Shown here in pieces: positions 48,212-57,268 of a stretch of 64,000 bases of DNA. This DNA is from Leptolyngbya iicbica LK (GTDB lineage: Bacteria > Cyanobacteriota > Cyanobacteriia > Phormidesmidales > Phormidesmidaceae), in NCBI RefSeq assembly GCF_004212215.1, contig NZ_QVFV01000007.1:62001-126000 (forward strand), in the 5' to 3' direction. The notes under the pieces were generated by a model that saw nothing but the letters and a program-made list of their open reading frames with translations, had not been told where the DNA came from and did no database searches. A program made the translations under genes and the position numbers. Within the stretch, counting starts at the first letter, position 1, and the number at the start of each line of letters is the position of its first letter.

Positions 48212-49252
48212 ATGAGTGCAGCGGAGAATACGCCCCCAAAAGCATCAGCGCCCGACCAGAGCCAACCCTTGAATGGCCCGCCCAAACGTCCTTCTCTGCG
48301 TAAGCCGCCGCCCCGTCCTGCTGCCACGCCGCCATCGGCGCATCAGCCCGCCTCGCCTGCTCCAGCCCTGGAAACTCCGGCGGCGTCCACCGTGGTGACT
48401 GCCGAGCCGGCTCCCAGTGTGCCTGAGACTAAGTCGTCGCTGCACCCCATTGCGCCGCCGAGTGAACCGATGCAGTATCGCGCGATCGGGCTTGTGCGAG
48501 GGGTTTACCAACCCTCGGAAGAGCAGCTCAATCGCGGCAATATTGTGGCTGATGACGGCACCACTCAGATCGATTCAGTCTTGCTGGGGCGCGTCACCAG
48601 CCTGATCAAAAAGCATATTGATCTAGAAAAACCTCACTTATGGGTGGTTTATCCCCGCACTCGTCAGGCGACCGAATACGACGCCGATGCCGAAGAAGAA
48701 AGTAGCTTGCACCTGCAAATTGTGGGGGTTTGGGAGCCGGATACCTTGGGGTTACCGGGCGAAAATCCCAAAACGGAAGACGGCTCCGATGACGCCGAAG
48801 CGGACGCGGCCACTGACGAGCCGGAAACTGCAGTGGCTGATAGCGACGCAGCGGCGACCCTGCCCTCAGAAAATTACTTCTCTGTGCGCGGTGAGGTGTT
48901 GGCCTATGACGAAGATACGGAGACGATTCTCGTCAAAATCGTGCAAGGATCGAAGCGCTCTGGCAAGGGACCCAAAGCATTTAAGGTGCATGTGTTTGGC
49001 GCGATCGCGGGCAAGACTGTCGGGTACTTTTGGGAATTTGAGGTGGAGCGCCAGGGCGAAAAGCTGGTCATGACCGATGGTCGCCCCATTCGCATGGTGC
49101 CCCCGAAGAAGAAAAAGCAAGGCGGTCGTGGCGGCGGGTTCCCTCGACGGAATCGACGGGGGGATGGGGGCGATCGCCCCAGCCGCCCGACTCGCAACGC
49201 GGATAAGCCTCGGGTCAAGCCGCCCGCGCCGGTCAAGTCCAATCCTTTGTAA
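48212..49252 (+). CDS. Conserved protein with disordered N-terminus and basic RGG-like tail
   Basis: 346 residues from ATG 48212, with AGGAGGA 11 bp upstream. Residues 1-85 are Pro/Ala-rich and disordered. The folded core is QYRAIGLVRGVYQPSEEQLN, VLLGRVTSLIKKH, PHLWVVYPRT and, after an acidic spacer (about 195-225), NYFSVRGEVLAYDEDTETILVKI and AFKVHVFGAI. The tail is Lys/Arg/Gly-rich (PPKKKKQGGRGGGFPRRN), which suggests nucleic-acid binding. I believe it is a conserved cyanobacterial family but cannot name it. A hairpin terminator shared with the next, convergent gene follows. Confidence 0.72.
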   Translation: MSAAENTPPKASAPDQSQPLNGPPKRPSLRKPPPRPAATPPSAHQPASPAPALETPAASTVVTAEPAPSVPETKSSLHPIAPPSEPMQYRAIGLVRGVYQPSEEQLNRGNIVADDGTTQIDSVLLGRVTSLIKKHIDLEKPHLWVVYPRTRQATEYDADAEEESSLHLQIVGVWEPDTLGLPGENPKTEDGSDDAEADAATDEPETAVADSDAAATLPSENYFSVRGEVLAYDEDTETILVKIVQGSKRSGKGPKAFKVHVFGAIAGKTVGYFWEFEVERQGEKLVMTDGRPIRMVPPKKKKQGGRGGGFPRRNRRGDGGDRPSRPTRNADKPRVKPPAPVKSNPL

Positions 49253-49326
49253 AGGGAGTAGATGGTAAAGGCCGCGGCGGCAGTGGTTGGCGATCGCCGA
49301 CGTTCAGGGCGGTCAGCCGCATCCCC

Positions 49327-49362
49327 AAAGCGCTATCGGCAGGTTGCCCGGTAGCGCTTTTT
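49327..49362 (+). terminator. Terminator hairpin shared by convergent genes
   Basis: AAAGCGCTA (49327-49335) pairs with TAGCGCTTT (49352-49360) across a 16-nt GC-rich loop, followed by two more T. The stop codon of the minus-strand hydroxylase gene (49333-49335) lies inside the stem, so the hairpin overlaps its coding end. It probably terminates the plus-strand gene ending at 49252. Confidence 0.65.
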
Positions 49363-49839
49363 GAGTGAGCGCAAATACTTCAGCCACCACTCAGCGGGTC
49401 GCCCATAAAACGCGAAAATATCGCCAAAGGCCCGGTTACCGTTCTGGTGATGAATCTGGTGGCGTTCTGGCGTGGTGATACCGAATGCCCAGCACAGTTT
49501 CGTCAACCACACGGGGCGTGGCCGGGGGGGAGAAAACCGGTGCCGCCAAATCACGTGCAACTCGGCCAACCCCAGCCCTAAGCCCACGCCCCAAGGCGAA
49601 AGGGTCCACAGCCACGGAATGAACACAAAATAGGGGAACGCACTCAAAAACCCATCGATCAGCGCGATCGGCTGGCGATGCTGGATGGCATAGCAGACAA
49701 AACTGCGGCGGGGACTATGGTGTACCAGACCATGAAATTTGCCAAACACATGCTCTGGCACGTGGTAACCAAACGTTGCGACAAAATCTCCCAGCAGCAA
49801 CAGCAGTCCAGCGGTGAGCAAAATCTGCGCCCCTTCCAT
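49333..49839 (-). CDS. Small fatty-acid-hydroxylase/sterol-desaturase-like membrane protein
   Basis: 168 residues from ATG 49839 (MEGAQILLTAGLLLLLGDF), with GAGGAAGG upstream. Histidine clusters suit a di-iron membrane oxygenase: GYHVPEH, KFHGLVHHSPRR, LHVIWRHRF and ERHQIHHQ. Hydrophobic segments lie at 5-25, 65-80 and 85-105. It is shorter than most sterol desaturases (about 250 residues), but the four His groups are present. The substrate could be a carotenoid or fatty acid; the sequence does not say. Confidence 0.78.
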   Translation of the reverse strand: MEGAQILLTAGLLLLLGDFVATFGYHVPEHVFGKFHGLVHHSPRRSFVCYAIQHRQPIALIDGFLSAFPYFVFIPWLWTLSPWGVGLGLGLAELHVIWRHRFSPPRPRPVWLTKLCWAFGITTPERHQIHHQNGNRAFGDIFAFYGRPAEWWLKYLRSLKKRYRATCR

Positions 49840-50219
49840 GACCCTTCCTCCTCGTCCTCGTCTCCACAACGGCTCTGGGCGCACGCTATCAAGACAGGAT
49901 TAATAATTATTTAATGATGGATTTAGAGCAGATTTAGAGCCCACGTTGGTGAGAACCCGTCGCCAGACAAACAAACAGTGGCAGCGGCATCTTGCTTACA
50001 AACTTACAAATGCGCAGGGCTCTCACGGGGTCGCCGTAAACTTTTGGATAATTTTTACCGTGATCTGTGGGCATCTGCTGAAAAGTGGACCCGTCGGTCT
50101 TTAAGATTAAAACCCGTAGCCGCGCCAAGATTGACTTGTGTTAAGGAGTGCTGGTATTTGCTCGATGCCTGAGCGCTTTTTGCTACAACCATCTATCAAG
50201 GATTTGTTCATCAGCCCCT
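49840..50219. other. Divergent promoter region, nothing recognised
   Basis: About 380 bp between the hydroxylase-like gene (minus) and a conserved hypothetical gene (plus). AT-rich around 49900-49930 and 50040-50070. No repeat, terminator or RNA gene is seen. Confidence 0.35.
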
Positions 50220-51869
50220 ATGTATTCTCTCAGCCCTTTTACGTGTGCTCGATTGCAGCGGTTGCCCAAGCAGCCGGTGGTGTGGGAGGGCGATCGCCGT
50301 CCGATCTCGGAGGGCATGTTGGATGCGTTTGGCTATGACGGGGGCGGTTCCGATGACGATGCCGACGAAGCCAGCGACTGCATCATTTGGGTCGATGGCA
50401 CCGAGGGGGTATTGCGGGCGGTGACAATTATTCCCGCCGATACTGGACATGAAGCGGTGGTGAGAACGCTGCTGCAAGCGATGGAACATCCCCAAGGGGC
50501 GATGCCACCGGGGCGACCGCAAAAACTCGTGGTGTGCGATCGCGAGATTCACTTTTTTTTGCGGGGGGCTTTGCAAGACCTCGATATCACTGTGGATTAC
50601 GCCGAAGTGCTGCCCATCATTGATGAGATCTTTGAGAGCTTGCAGCAGCCCGACGACTTGGCCGAATCGCCTTTGCCTCCGGATTGGGAAGCCGCTCTGA
50701 ACCAACAAGCTCAGCAACTCTGGGATAACGCCCCGTGGAATCATTTGGGAGATGACCAAATTCTCCAAATCGAGTTGAACCAGTGGAACCTTGGCACGCT
50801 GTACGTCTCAGTGCTGGGCATGGCGGGCTTAGAGTACGGACTGCTGATTTATCGCTCCCTCGACTCCCTAACGCAGTTTCGCAAAACGGCCACTGAGAGC
50901 AACTTGACGACGCGCCAAATGCAACAGGCGTTTCTGTCCCAAGACTGCCTGTTTCTCAATTTTGAACTGGTACGCGACGAGACCGCCGCCCCCCTATTGC
51001 CTCTGCCGTGGATGCAAACGGCACCGTCCGAAGTGATTCCTGAGTTTGGTAGTTTACACCCGCTCGAGGGCTTGCGACACACCTTAGAGCTAGAAGAAGC
51101 GGCCGCCCTGCGAGTGTGCTTAGAAGGACTCAACCGCTTCTTTAAGGCTCACGACGAAGCGCTGAGTGTTGCCGATTTTCCTGACCTCGTCAATACCTAC
51201 AAACTGCGGAACCCGTTAGATAAAGCCCAGTTGACGGTCAAAATTTCCACGTGCCCCGATATTACGGCCCAACTGGCGATCGCCGAAGGGTTGGGTGAAC
51301 GAGACGCGAGTCTGCCGTCCTTTGATCTGCCCCGCTTTCGGGATGACTACGTGCCCGAAGGCTCGATGGTGTTGCTGACCCGCTTGCCCAACCAAGTGCT
51401 CGATGGCGTACGGCAACCTCGGAGCGATCGGAGTCGCGGCAAATCCAACGCTAGTGAGATGATGCCGGTGGTCGCCATCCAGACATCGCGGCCCAAGGCC
51501 AAAAAGCTCGCCTCTCAGTTAGAAGCTGCCCAGGGCATCGAGGCGGTCTGTTTTAATCCCGGCAGTGATCCCATGTCTGGCGACACCTTGCAACTCGGGC
51601 TGTTACACACTGGCGATGGCGACTTTCATCTCTTTATTGAATTTTTGATGCAGGATGCCCACGACAGCGGGTTGCTCACCCAGTGGCAAAATTGGTGCGA
51701 GGCCAGTAACGGTGTTTGTGGCGTCATGATTGCGTCCGGCGTGACTGGTGCCGCCAAAGGCCGACCCGGCCCCAAAGAGACCGTCGCGTTTTTTGAAACC
51801 TGTTTGAAAACCCCCGAGGAACTGAACATTCCGCCGCTGCAAATGAGCTATGCCCTGGATTGGGAGTAG
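50220..51869 (+). CDS. Conserved cyanobacterial protein, unknown function (possibly DUF6930)
   Basis: 549 residues from ATG 50220 (MYSLSPFTCARLQRLPKQP; the frame runs 72 bp further upstream without family character). The protein appears soluble: acidic segment DAFGYDGGGSDDDADEASD, then IIWVDGTEGVLRAVTIIPAD, KLVVCDREIHFFLRGALQ, and a C-terminal beta-rich part with VVAIQTSRPKAKKLASQL and GVCGVMIASGVTGAAKGR. No nucleotide or metal motif. I associate this layout with DUF6930, but only from memory. Its stop is followed directly by a GGGT-rich tract. Confidence 0.65.
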   Translation: MYSLSPFTCARLQRLPKQPVVWEGDRRPISEGMLDAFGYDGGGSDDDADEASDCIIWVDGTEGVLRAVTIIPADTGHEAVVRTLLQAMEHPQGAMPPGRPQKLVVCDREIHFFLRGALQDLDITVDYAEVLPIIDEIFESLQQPDDLAESPLPPDWEAALNQQAQQLWDNAPWNHLGDDQILQIELNQWNLGTLYVSVLGMAGLEYGLLIYRSLDSLTQFRKTATESNLTTRQMQQAFLSQDCLFLNFELVRDETAAPLLPLPWMQTAPSEVIPEFGSLHPLEGLRHTLELEEAAALRVCLEGLNRFFKAHDEALSVADFPDLVNTYKLRNPLDKAQLTVKISTCPDITAQLAIAEGLGERDASLPSFDLPRFRDDYVPEGSMVLLTRLPNQVLDGVRQPRSDRSRGKSNASEMMPVVAIQTSRPKAKKLASQLEAAQGIEAVCFNPGSDPMSGDTLQLGLLHTGDGDFHLFIEFLMQDAHDSGLLTQWQNWCEASNGVCGVMIASGVTGAAKGRPGPKETVAFFETCLKTPEELNIPPLQMSYALDWE

Positions 51870-51970
51870 TTGGGTGTTTGGGTGTGAGAGTGGTTGGGTG
51901 TGTTGGCGGAGCCTGCCCGAAGGGCTTGGGTGTCTGGGTGTGAGGGTAGCTGGGTGGCTGAGTGGGTGAG
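51870..51970 (+). repeat. GGGTGT-rich tract immediately after a stop codon
   Basis: Repeated TTGGGTGT/CTGGGTGTGAG units, interrupted by GGCGGAGCCTGCCCGAAGGGC, a piece also found inside the repeat near 34015-34035. It begins at the base after the upstream gene's TAG. The coding-strand G-rich character mirrors the sequence after the TIR gene stop. No function known. Confidence 0.6.
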
Positions 51971-52166
51971 CTTAGGCACGAAACGGTTTTGATTCTCATG
52001 GAAGGTGAGCTGAGAGATTTAACTGGAAGAAGCTCCCCTGCTCCTCCGCCCTTCTGCGCAAGCGATCCCCTTCCAGCCGCAGTGGTAATTCCCCATTCCT
52101 CCCCATAAGCTGCCGCCGACCATTAAAATACGTAAAGTTATCTTCATAAAGGACACGTCACGACGC

Positions 52167-53603
52167 ATGCGAGTTGCGATTGTTGGGGCAGGCTTGGCTG
52201 GTTTATCCACAGCGGTGGAGTTGGCCGATGCGGGCCACGAGGTCGAAATTTTTGAGAGTCGCCCTTTTGTCGGCGGCAAAGTGGGTAGCTGGGTTGATAA
52301 GGATGGCAACCATGTCGAGATGGGGTTGCATGTCTTTTTTGGCTGCTATTACAACCTGTTTGCGCTGATGCAGCGGGTCGATGCCTTCCAGCATTTGCGC
52401 CTCAAAGAGCACACCCACACGTTCGTGAATCGTGGCGGTCAAACGGGCGAACTCGATTTTCGGTTTATCACGGGCGCGCCATTTAATGGCCTGAAGGCGT
52501 TCTTCACGACTTCGCAGCTCTCAGTGGCCGATAAGGCGATGAATGCGATCGCCCTCGGCACCAGTCCCATCGTGCGCGGCTTGGTGGATTTCGAGGGGGC
52601 GATGAGGGTGATTCGAGAGCTGGATCGCATCAGCTTTGCGGACTGGTTTCGCAAGCACGGCGGCTCGAATGGCAGTCTCAAGCGCATGTGGAATCCGATC
52701 GCCTATGCGCTCGGCTTTATCGACACCGAAAACATTTCCGCCCGCTGCATGTTGACGATCTTCATGTTCTTCGCGGCGAAAAGTGAAGCGTCGGTGCTGC
52801 GCATGTTGGAAGGCTCGCCCGACGAATTTTTGCATAAGCCGATTCTGAACTATTTGACGGAGCGGGGCGCCAAGGTCCATACGCGGCGCAGCGTGCGGGA
52901 AGTGTTGTTTGCTGACAGTGGCAACGCGACCCACGTGACGGGATTAGCGATCGCGAACGGCGATGAGACTGAAACCGTGACGGCAGATGTTTATGTTGCG
53001 GCCTGTGATGTCCCCGGCATTAAGCGGCTGCTGCCCGAGGTGTGGCGGCGCTGGCCCGAGTTCGACAATATCTACAAGCTGGATGCGGTGCCGGTTGCCA
53101 CGGTTCAATTGCGCTTTGATGGCTGGGTGACGGAGCTGCAAAATCCAGCAGCGATGAAGCAAATTGATACGCCGACGGGGTTAGACAATTTGCTTTACAC
53201 TCCTGATGCCGATTTCTCGTGCTTTGCCGATTTGGCGCTGACTAGCCCCACCGACTACTACCGTGAGGGCGAGGGCTCGCTGTTGCAGTGTGTGCTGACC
53301 CCTGGCGATCCGTTCATCAAGGAGAATAACGAGGCGATCGCTCAACACGTCCTCAAGCAAGTGCACGACCTCTTTCCCTCGTCCCGCGAACTCAATATGA
53401 CTTGGTCGAGTGTGGTCAAGTTAGCCCAGTCGCTTTATCGCGAAGGTCCGGGCATGGACCCCTACCGGCCGAGCCAAGTCACCCCGGTCGATAACTTCTT
53501 TTTGGCGGGAAGTTATACGCAACAGGACTATATCGATAGTATGGAGGGGGCAACCCTGTCTGGGAAGCAAGCTGCCCAGGCCATTTTGGAGCGCATGAGA
53601 TAA
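52167..53603 (+). CDS. crtQ: Zeta-carotene desaturase (9,9'-di-cis type)
   Basis: 478 residues. CrtQ/ZDS desaturates zeta-carotene through neurosporene to poly-cis-lycopene in carotenoid synthesis, using FAD and passing electrons to quinone. The N-terminus is the dinucleotide site [20 protein letters not shown] followed by [19 protein letters not shown], and the C-terminus [20 protein letters not shown] is the second FAD contact. [20 protein letters not shown] and [14 protein letters not shown] are ZDS-type rather than phytoene-desaturase-type segments. The SRPBCC gene starts 3 bp after its stop, so they are co-expressed. Confidence 0.95.
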   Translation: MRVAIVGAGLAGLSTAVELADAGHEVEIFESRPFVGGKVGSWVDKDGNHVEMGLHVFFGCYYNLFALMQRVDAFQHLRLKEHTHTFVNRGGQTGELDFRFITGAPFNGLKAFFTTSQLSVADKAMNAIALGTSPIVRGLVDFEGAMRVIRELDRISFADWFRKHGGSNGSLKRMWNPIAYALGFIDTENISARCMLTIFMFFAAKSEASVLRMLEGSPDEFLHKPILNYLTERGAKVHTRRSVREVLFADSGNATHVTGLAIANGDETETVTADVYVAACDVPGIKRLLPEVWRRWPEFDNIYKLDAVPVATVQLRFDGWVTELQNPAAMKQIDTPTGLDNLLYTPDADFSCFADLALTSPTDYYREGEGSLLQCVLTPGDPFIKENNEAIAQHVLKQVHDLFPSSRELNMTWSSVVKLAQSLYREGPGMDPYRPSQVTPVDNFFLAGSYTQQDYIDSMEGATLSGKQAAQAILERMR

Positions 53604-53606
53604 CCC

Positions 53607-54065
53607 ATGAGTGACTGGCTAGAACATAGTGTCTTGGTCGAGGTCGATGCCCCAGTGCAGCTGACATGGGAGCTCTGGTCTGACCTGGAACAGATGCCCA
53701 AATGGATGAAGTGGATCGACTCCGTCAATATTCTGGAGGAAGATCCTGACTTGTCCCGTTGGAAACTGGCCTCCGCTGGGTTTGAATTTACCTGGCTATC
53801 TCGAGTGACGAAACTAGTCCCTTATCAGCTCATTCAATGGGAAGCGGTAGATGGGCTGCCCAATCGGGGCGGGATTCGCTTTTACGATCACAAAGAAAAA
53901 AGCGCGGTGAAATTGACCGTGGCTTATTCGATCCCAAGCTTCATCGGCAAGCTGATGGATAACTTGATCATTGGCCGTCTGGTGGAAAGCACGTTGAAGG
54001 CAGACTTGAAGCGGTTTAAAAAATACGTCGATAATATTCAGCAAGGCCAATCGCCGAGTTCGTAA
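53607..54065 (+). CDS. SRPBCC (START/polyketide-cyclase-fold) protein
   Basis: 152 residues starting 3 bp after crtQ. It has the helix-grip fold pattern: HSVLVEVDAPVQLTWELWSD, QMPKWMKWIDSVNILEED, the mid-strand FEFTWLSRVTKLVPYQLIQW, GGIRFYDHKEKSAVKLTVAY and a long C-terminal helix. SRPBCC domains hold hydrophobic ligands in a deep pocket. This gene commonly follows the zeta-carotene desaturase gene in cyanobacteria, so a carotenoid-intermediate handling role is plausible but unproven. Confidence 0.88.
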   Translation: MSDWLEHSVLVEVDAPVQLTWELWSDLEQMPKWMKWIDSVNILEEDPDLSRWKLASAGFEFTWLSRVTKLVPYQLIQWEAVDGLPNRGGIRFYDHKEKSAVKLTVAYSIPSFIGKLMDNLIIGRLVESTLKADLKRFKKYVDNIQQGQSPSS

Positions 54066-54068
54066 CCC

Positions 54069-55931
54069 ATGGAGCTTGGTCCTCAGACGCTGGTCTCAGT
54101 GCTCTCGAATTACCACAGCCAGTTAGCCAATACCTTGAGCGGTGTCTCTGACCCGGCAGCGCGACGGCAGTTGGCCCATGTGCTGTTGTGTCGCTTGGTG
54201 CTGGTTTATGACCTACAAGTCGGCGGTTTTTTAGCCGGGGGCGATCGCTGGTATTTGCACAATCAGCTAGGCCGCCAGCCGTCAGACAGTCAAAGCAGTT
54301 TTTTTCAGTCATTTTTCCAACCGCTGTGTCATCAGGGCTTGAGCTTGCCAGCGGTAGAACTGCCCAAAGCCCTGAGTCAACGCCTGGGAACTTTGCCTTA
54401 TTTGGGCTGCCGCTTATTCACGCCGCATCCCCTAGAACAGCAACATCCGCAGCTCGATGTGCCCGACGAAATCATGGAGAAGCTGTTGGGGTGGCTCGCT
54501 GAGCAAACCTGGCAGCGCCAATCTCTGGAGAGTGATCCAGACCTCCCCACAACGGCCCTTGCGGACAATGCGATTACGCGGGAGGCATTGGCCCAAGCGT
54601 GGGAAGCTTTGCTAACCGTCCCCGGAGCAAAAGCCACTGCAACTTCGACTGCCCAGTTGTGCGCGATCGCTCAGCAAACGGTGGATCAACAGATTGTCCA
54701 GGCCATCGCTTTCCCGACGTCGGAGCCAGCCACAGAACTGACGGAACTCTTATCCACACTGACGGACGATCGCTGTCAGCAGCTCATTGCCACCGTTTTG
54801 CCCAACCTCTCCATGCTCGATCCGGCCTGCGGTTCTGGACGCTTTTTGCTGATGACGCTAGAACGCTTGCAAACGGTTTACCAAAGCTGCTGGGACTATG
54901 CCCAAACGTCCAGCCATCCAGCTTTGCAAGATTGGGTGCGATCGCTCCAAAATCACGACTGTCCGCCGCAGTGGTTCTGGACGCGGCAAATCATCACTCA
55001 AAGTCTCTACGGTGTGGATCTGCGGCCTGAAGCGATCGCGGTCACGCAAACCCAACTCTGGCTCCGCCTCCTGGCTACCCTCCCTGCTGAGAAGCCACTC
55101 CCCCTACTGCCCGATCTCGATTTCAACATCGTCATGGGGAATGCCCTGGTGGGCTTTATCCGGGTGGATGCGGAAAGCTTTGACCAAATCGCCCCCAAGC
55201 GATCGCCCGCTGAGGCCGAGAGCGAAACCATCTTACAAGGCAACCTCTTGCAGCCCCTGGCTGCCGCCAGTTATCGCGACACCCTGGCGGAAATCCAGAT
55301 TCGCATTGAGCATTACCGCGCTCAAACCCAAGCCATGGGAGCCGAAGGCGGCATTCCCGACTATGTGCAACGGGAGTTTTTGCGCGATCGCATTGCAACC
55401 GTCAACGATGCCGCCCAGCAAAAACTCAACGACCTGCTGTTTGCCACCTGGAGTCGCCAACTCGGTATTGTCGTCAAAGAGCCCCAGGCCACTGGTCGTG
55501 CCCGTAAACGGCTACTGACTCCCGCCGATGTGGCCGCATTACACCCCCTACACTGGGGCTTTGCGTTCAACAAAATCATGGCTCAGGGCGGCTTCGACCT
55601 GATTATTACCCACCCCCCCGAGGGCACCCTCCGTCCCCAAGTCGAGGCGTTCTACTATCAGCATCAAGCACTGTTTGAGCGGGCTGACATTTCGTTGGCG
55701 GCGTTTCGACGATCGCGGCGACAAATTCTTCAGCAGCGACCCGAACTCGCGGCGCTGTGGGCCACCTACGCAGGACGCATCAACAGCCTGCGCGATTGCG
55801 TCCGCCGCAGCCTCGATTATCCTGACTCGGGTGGGGTCAATACCCGGCGATCGATTTCGCTCAAAAGCTTGTTCAGGCAACGGTGCGCTGGGCTAGCCAA
55901 AGCCGACGGCATTGTGCCCCAAGTATTGTGA
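54069..55931 (+). CDS. Type IIG-like N6-adenine methylase, shortened and with altered catalytic motif
   Basis: 620 residues, 3 bp after the SRPBCC gene. S-adenosylmethionine motif I is intact (LDPACGSGRFLL, residues 250-261), and the helical N-terminal region plus GVDLRPEAIAVTQTQLWL and VMGNALVGF follow the Eco57I/type IIG pattern. The catalytic motif IV, normally NPPY/NPPW, reads THPPEG (514-519). Only about 100 residues remain after it, ending LKSLFRQRCAGLAKADG where homologues continue through the rest of the methylase and the target-recognition domain. It is thus probably a decayed or repurposed methylase; there is no separate nuclease gene. Base methylation by it is doubtful. Confidence 0.82.
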   Translation: MELGPQTLVSVLSNYHSQLANTLSGVSDPAARRQLAHVLLCRLVLVYDLQVGGFLAGGDRWYLHNQLGRQPSDSQSSFFQSFFQPLCHQGLSLPAVELPKALSQRLGTLPYLGCRLFTPHPLEQQHPQLDVPDEIMEKLLGWLAEQTWQRQSLESDPDLPTTALADNAITREALAQAWEALLTVPGAKATATSTAQLCAIAQQTVDQQIVQAIAFPTSEPATELTELLSTLTDDRCQQLIATVLPNLSMLDPACGSGRFLLMTLERLQTVYQSCWDYAQTSSHPALQDWVRSLQNHDCPPQWFWTRQIITQSLYGVDLRPEAIAVTQTQLWLRLLATLPAEKPLPLLPDLDFNIVMGNALVGFIRVDAESFDQIAPKRSPAEAESETILQGNLLQPLAAASYRDTLAEIQIRIEHYRAQTQAMGAEGGIPDYVQREFLRDRIATVNDAAQQKLNDLLFATWSRQLGIVVKEPQATGRARKRLLTPADVAALHPLHWGFAFNKIMAQGGFDLIITHPPEGTLRPQVEAFYYQHQALFERADISLAAFRRSRRQILQQRPELAALWATYAGRINSLRDCVRRSLDYPDSGGVNTRRSISLKSLFRQRCAGLAKADGIVPQVL

Positions 55932-56308
55932 GGCGATCGCCACCTCTGTTTCATCGAAATCACACAATCTGGCAAAACACAAACGCATCGCTACAACCAA
56001 GAACTTGAAGCGCCAAATGCGTTCTCAACTGGCAAATCCAATCATTGGTCAGAGCGGGCCACTAACCCGAAGTCAAATTCTGCCACATACCATTGGAAAC
56101 CCGTAATGCTGAGCGAATTGGGGATGTGTGCCGAGAATTCTCAGCCTCTCAATCCAGCAACTGAGTGTCACTTAATCTAAAGCCTAAACATACGACAGCA
56201 GCATCCAATTCAGATAATTGAGTGATTTCCTCATGCTCGGTTTAGCTTTTTTAGAGATGTTTCAGTGTGTCTCCTTAGAAGAGTAAGAAACCAACACTTA
56301 CTTCATGG

Positions 56309-56467
56309 CTCTCAGCTTTTTAATGAGAGGAAATATCAAAAACTTGCTTGGATGCTGCTGTCTTTGATGAAACTAAATCAGACGCTAAATCGATATTCAA
56401 CCTCCTATTTAACGTGGCCTAGTTTGTCTTTCGAACTCGGAGCTAACTGCTCCTTGATTACTAATAT
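56309..56467 (+). repeat. Duplicated element, copy 1, with conserved terminal hairpin
   Basis: Shared blocks with copy 2 include AAATATCAAAAAC, GATGCTGCTGTCTT, AATCAGACGCTAAATCGAT and AACCTCCTATTTAACGTGG, in the same order and spacing. It ends with a hairpin GGAGC-TAACT-GCTCC at 56439-56453 followed by an AT-rich run ending CTAATATA. Confidence 0.75.
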
Positions 56468-56691
56468 AGGGGCAAATACCTTCCTTGTGGGCGAATAAAA
56501 TCAATGTTTATGGCTGTACTAAGAAATGTTTGCTTTGGTTTTATTCTGTACCATCGCGATCGCATTCTGGCATCAGGGGAGTATACAACTCGTCAAGGGT
56601 TCAAGCCGTGAAGCTGAGCGTCAATCAGCTCGGTGTGGGGCTCAAATCAATTAGTTGGGGTGACCGGCATCGCAGTTTTGCCCTACGCCAA

Positions 56692-56725
56692 AAAGCAGCT
56701 ACTGCGGAGGCGCAATAGCTGCTTT
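56692..56725 (+). terminator. Hairpin between the two element copies
   Basis: AAAGCAGCTA (56692-56701) pairs with TAGCTGCTTT (56716-56725), 10 bp perfect with a 14-nt loop, no long T run after. It could be a weak terminator or part of the decayed element. Confidence 0.4.
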
Positions 56726-56880
56726 GAAGTGATTTTGACCTTCTAGGTGTTCTTTGAAACAGTGACAGCAGCACCTAGAGCGGTTTTTGGAAGTATTCTT
56801 CCTCTTTTTCTTAGAGACTATTTGGAGTTGCGTTCGTATCGGAATCAACTATCTAAACTGGCGCGATACTTAATTGCAGT

Positions 56881-57050
56881 GCTCCCAGCTTTCACGACAG
56901 GAAAATATCAAAAACCTGATGAGATGCTGCTGTCTTAGACGAAATCGAATCAGACGCTAAATCGATGCTTAACCTCCTATTTAACGTGGATTGATCTTTC
57001 GATCTCAGACCGGAGCTTTTAGCTCCTTGCTAATAATATAAACCCTGGTT
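56881..57050 (+). repeat. Duplicated element, copy 2, with conserved terminal hairpin
   Basis: Same ordered blocks as copy 1, 572 bp further on. The terminal hairpin is GGAGC-TTTTA-GCTCC at 57012-57026, so the stem is kept while the loop differs, followed again by an AT-rich run ending TAATAATATA. The region from its end to the argJ start (about 220 bp) presumably holds the argJ promoter. Confidence 0.75.
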
Positions 57051-57268
57051 TTTTCGATTTGCAGTCTCTGAAACCAAACTTTAAGACCAGGTTAACTCCG
57101 CTTTCAGTTATGTTGCAGTTCATGTAGAGACGGTTGATCCGGACTGCTGAACCCGACATCTTGCTGCACAATCCATACAGTTCAACCTTTGCAGTGGCAA
57201 GGCCTGAGGCCTTGAGACGGTTGGGCAGTGGTGGGACGGTGATCGACTAGCTAAGCAGATGAAGTGAC

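Larger units (their letters stand above)
55932..57268. other. 1.3-kb gene-poor, AT-richer stretch with a duplicated element
   Basis: No convincing gene. Small frames at 56265-56498, 56485-56718 and 56747-56938 have no family features. The stretch contains two copies of one element (56309-56467 and 56881-57050), a 14-bp inverted fragment of it near 56188-56202, and a hairpin at 56692-56725. Base composition is visibly more AT-rich than the flanking genes. It may be a decayed insertion or the scar of whatever shortened the methylase gene upstream. Confidence 0.6.

Noticed and set aside
56265-56938. Three small frames of 63-77 codons in the 1.3-kb gene-poor stretch
   Set aside because: No domain character or ribosome sites, and they cross the duplicated element and hairpin; treated as chance frames.
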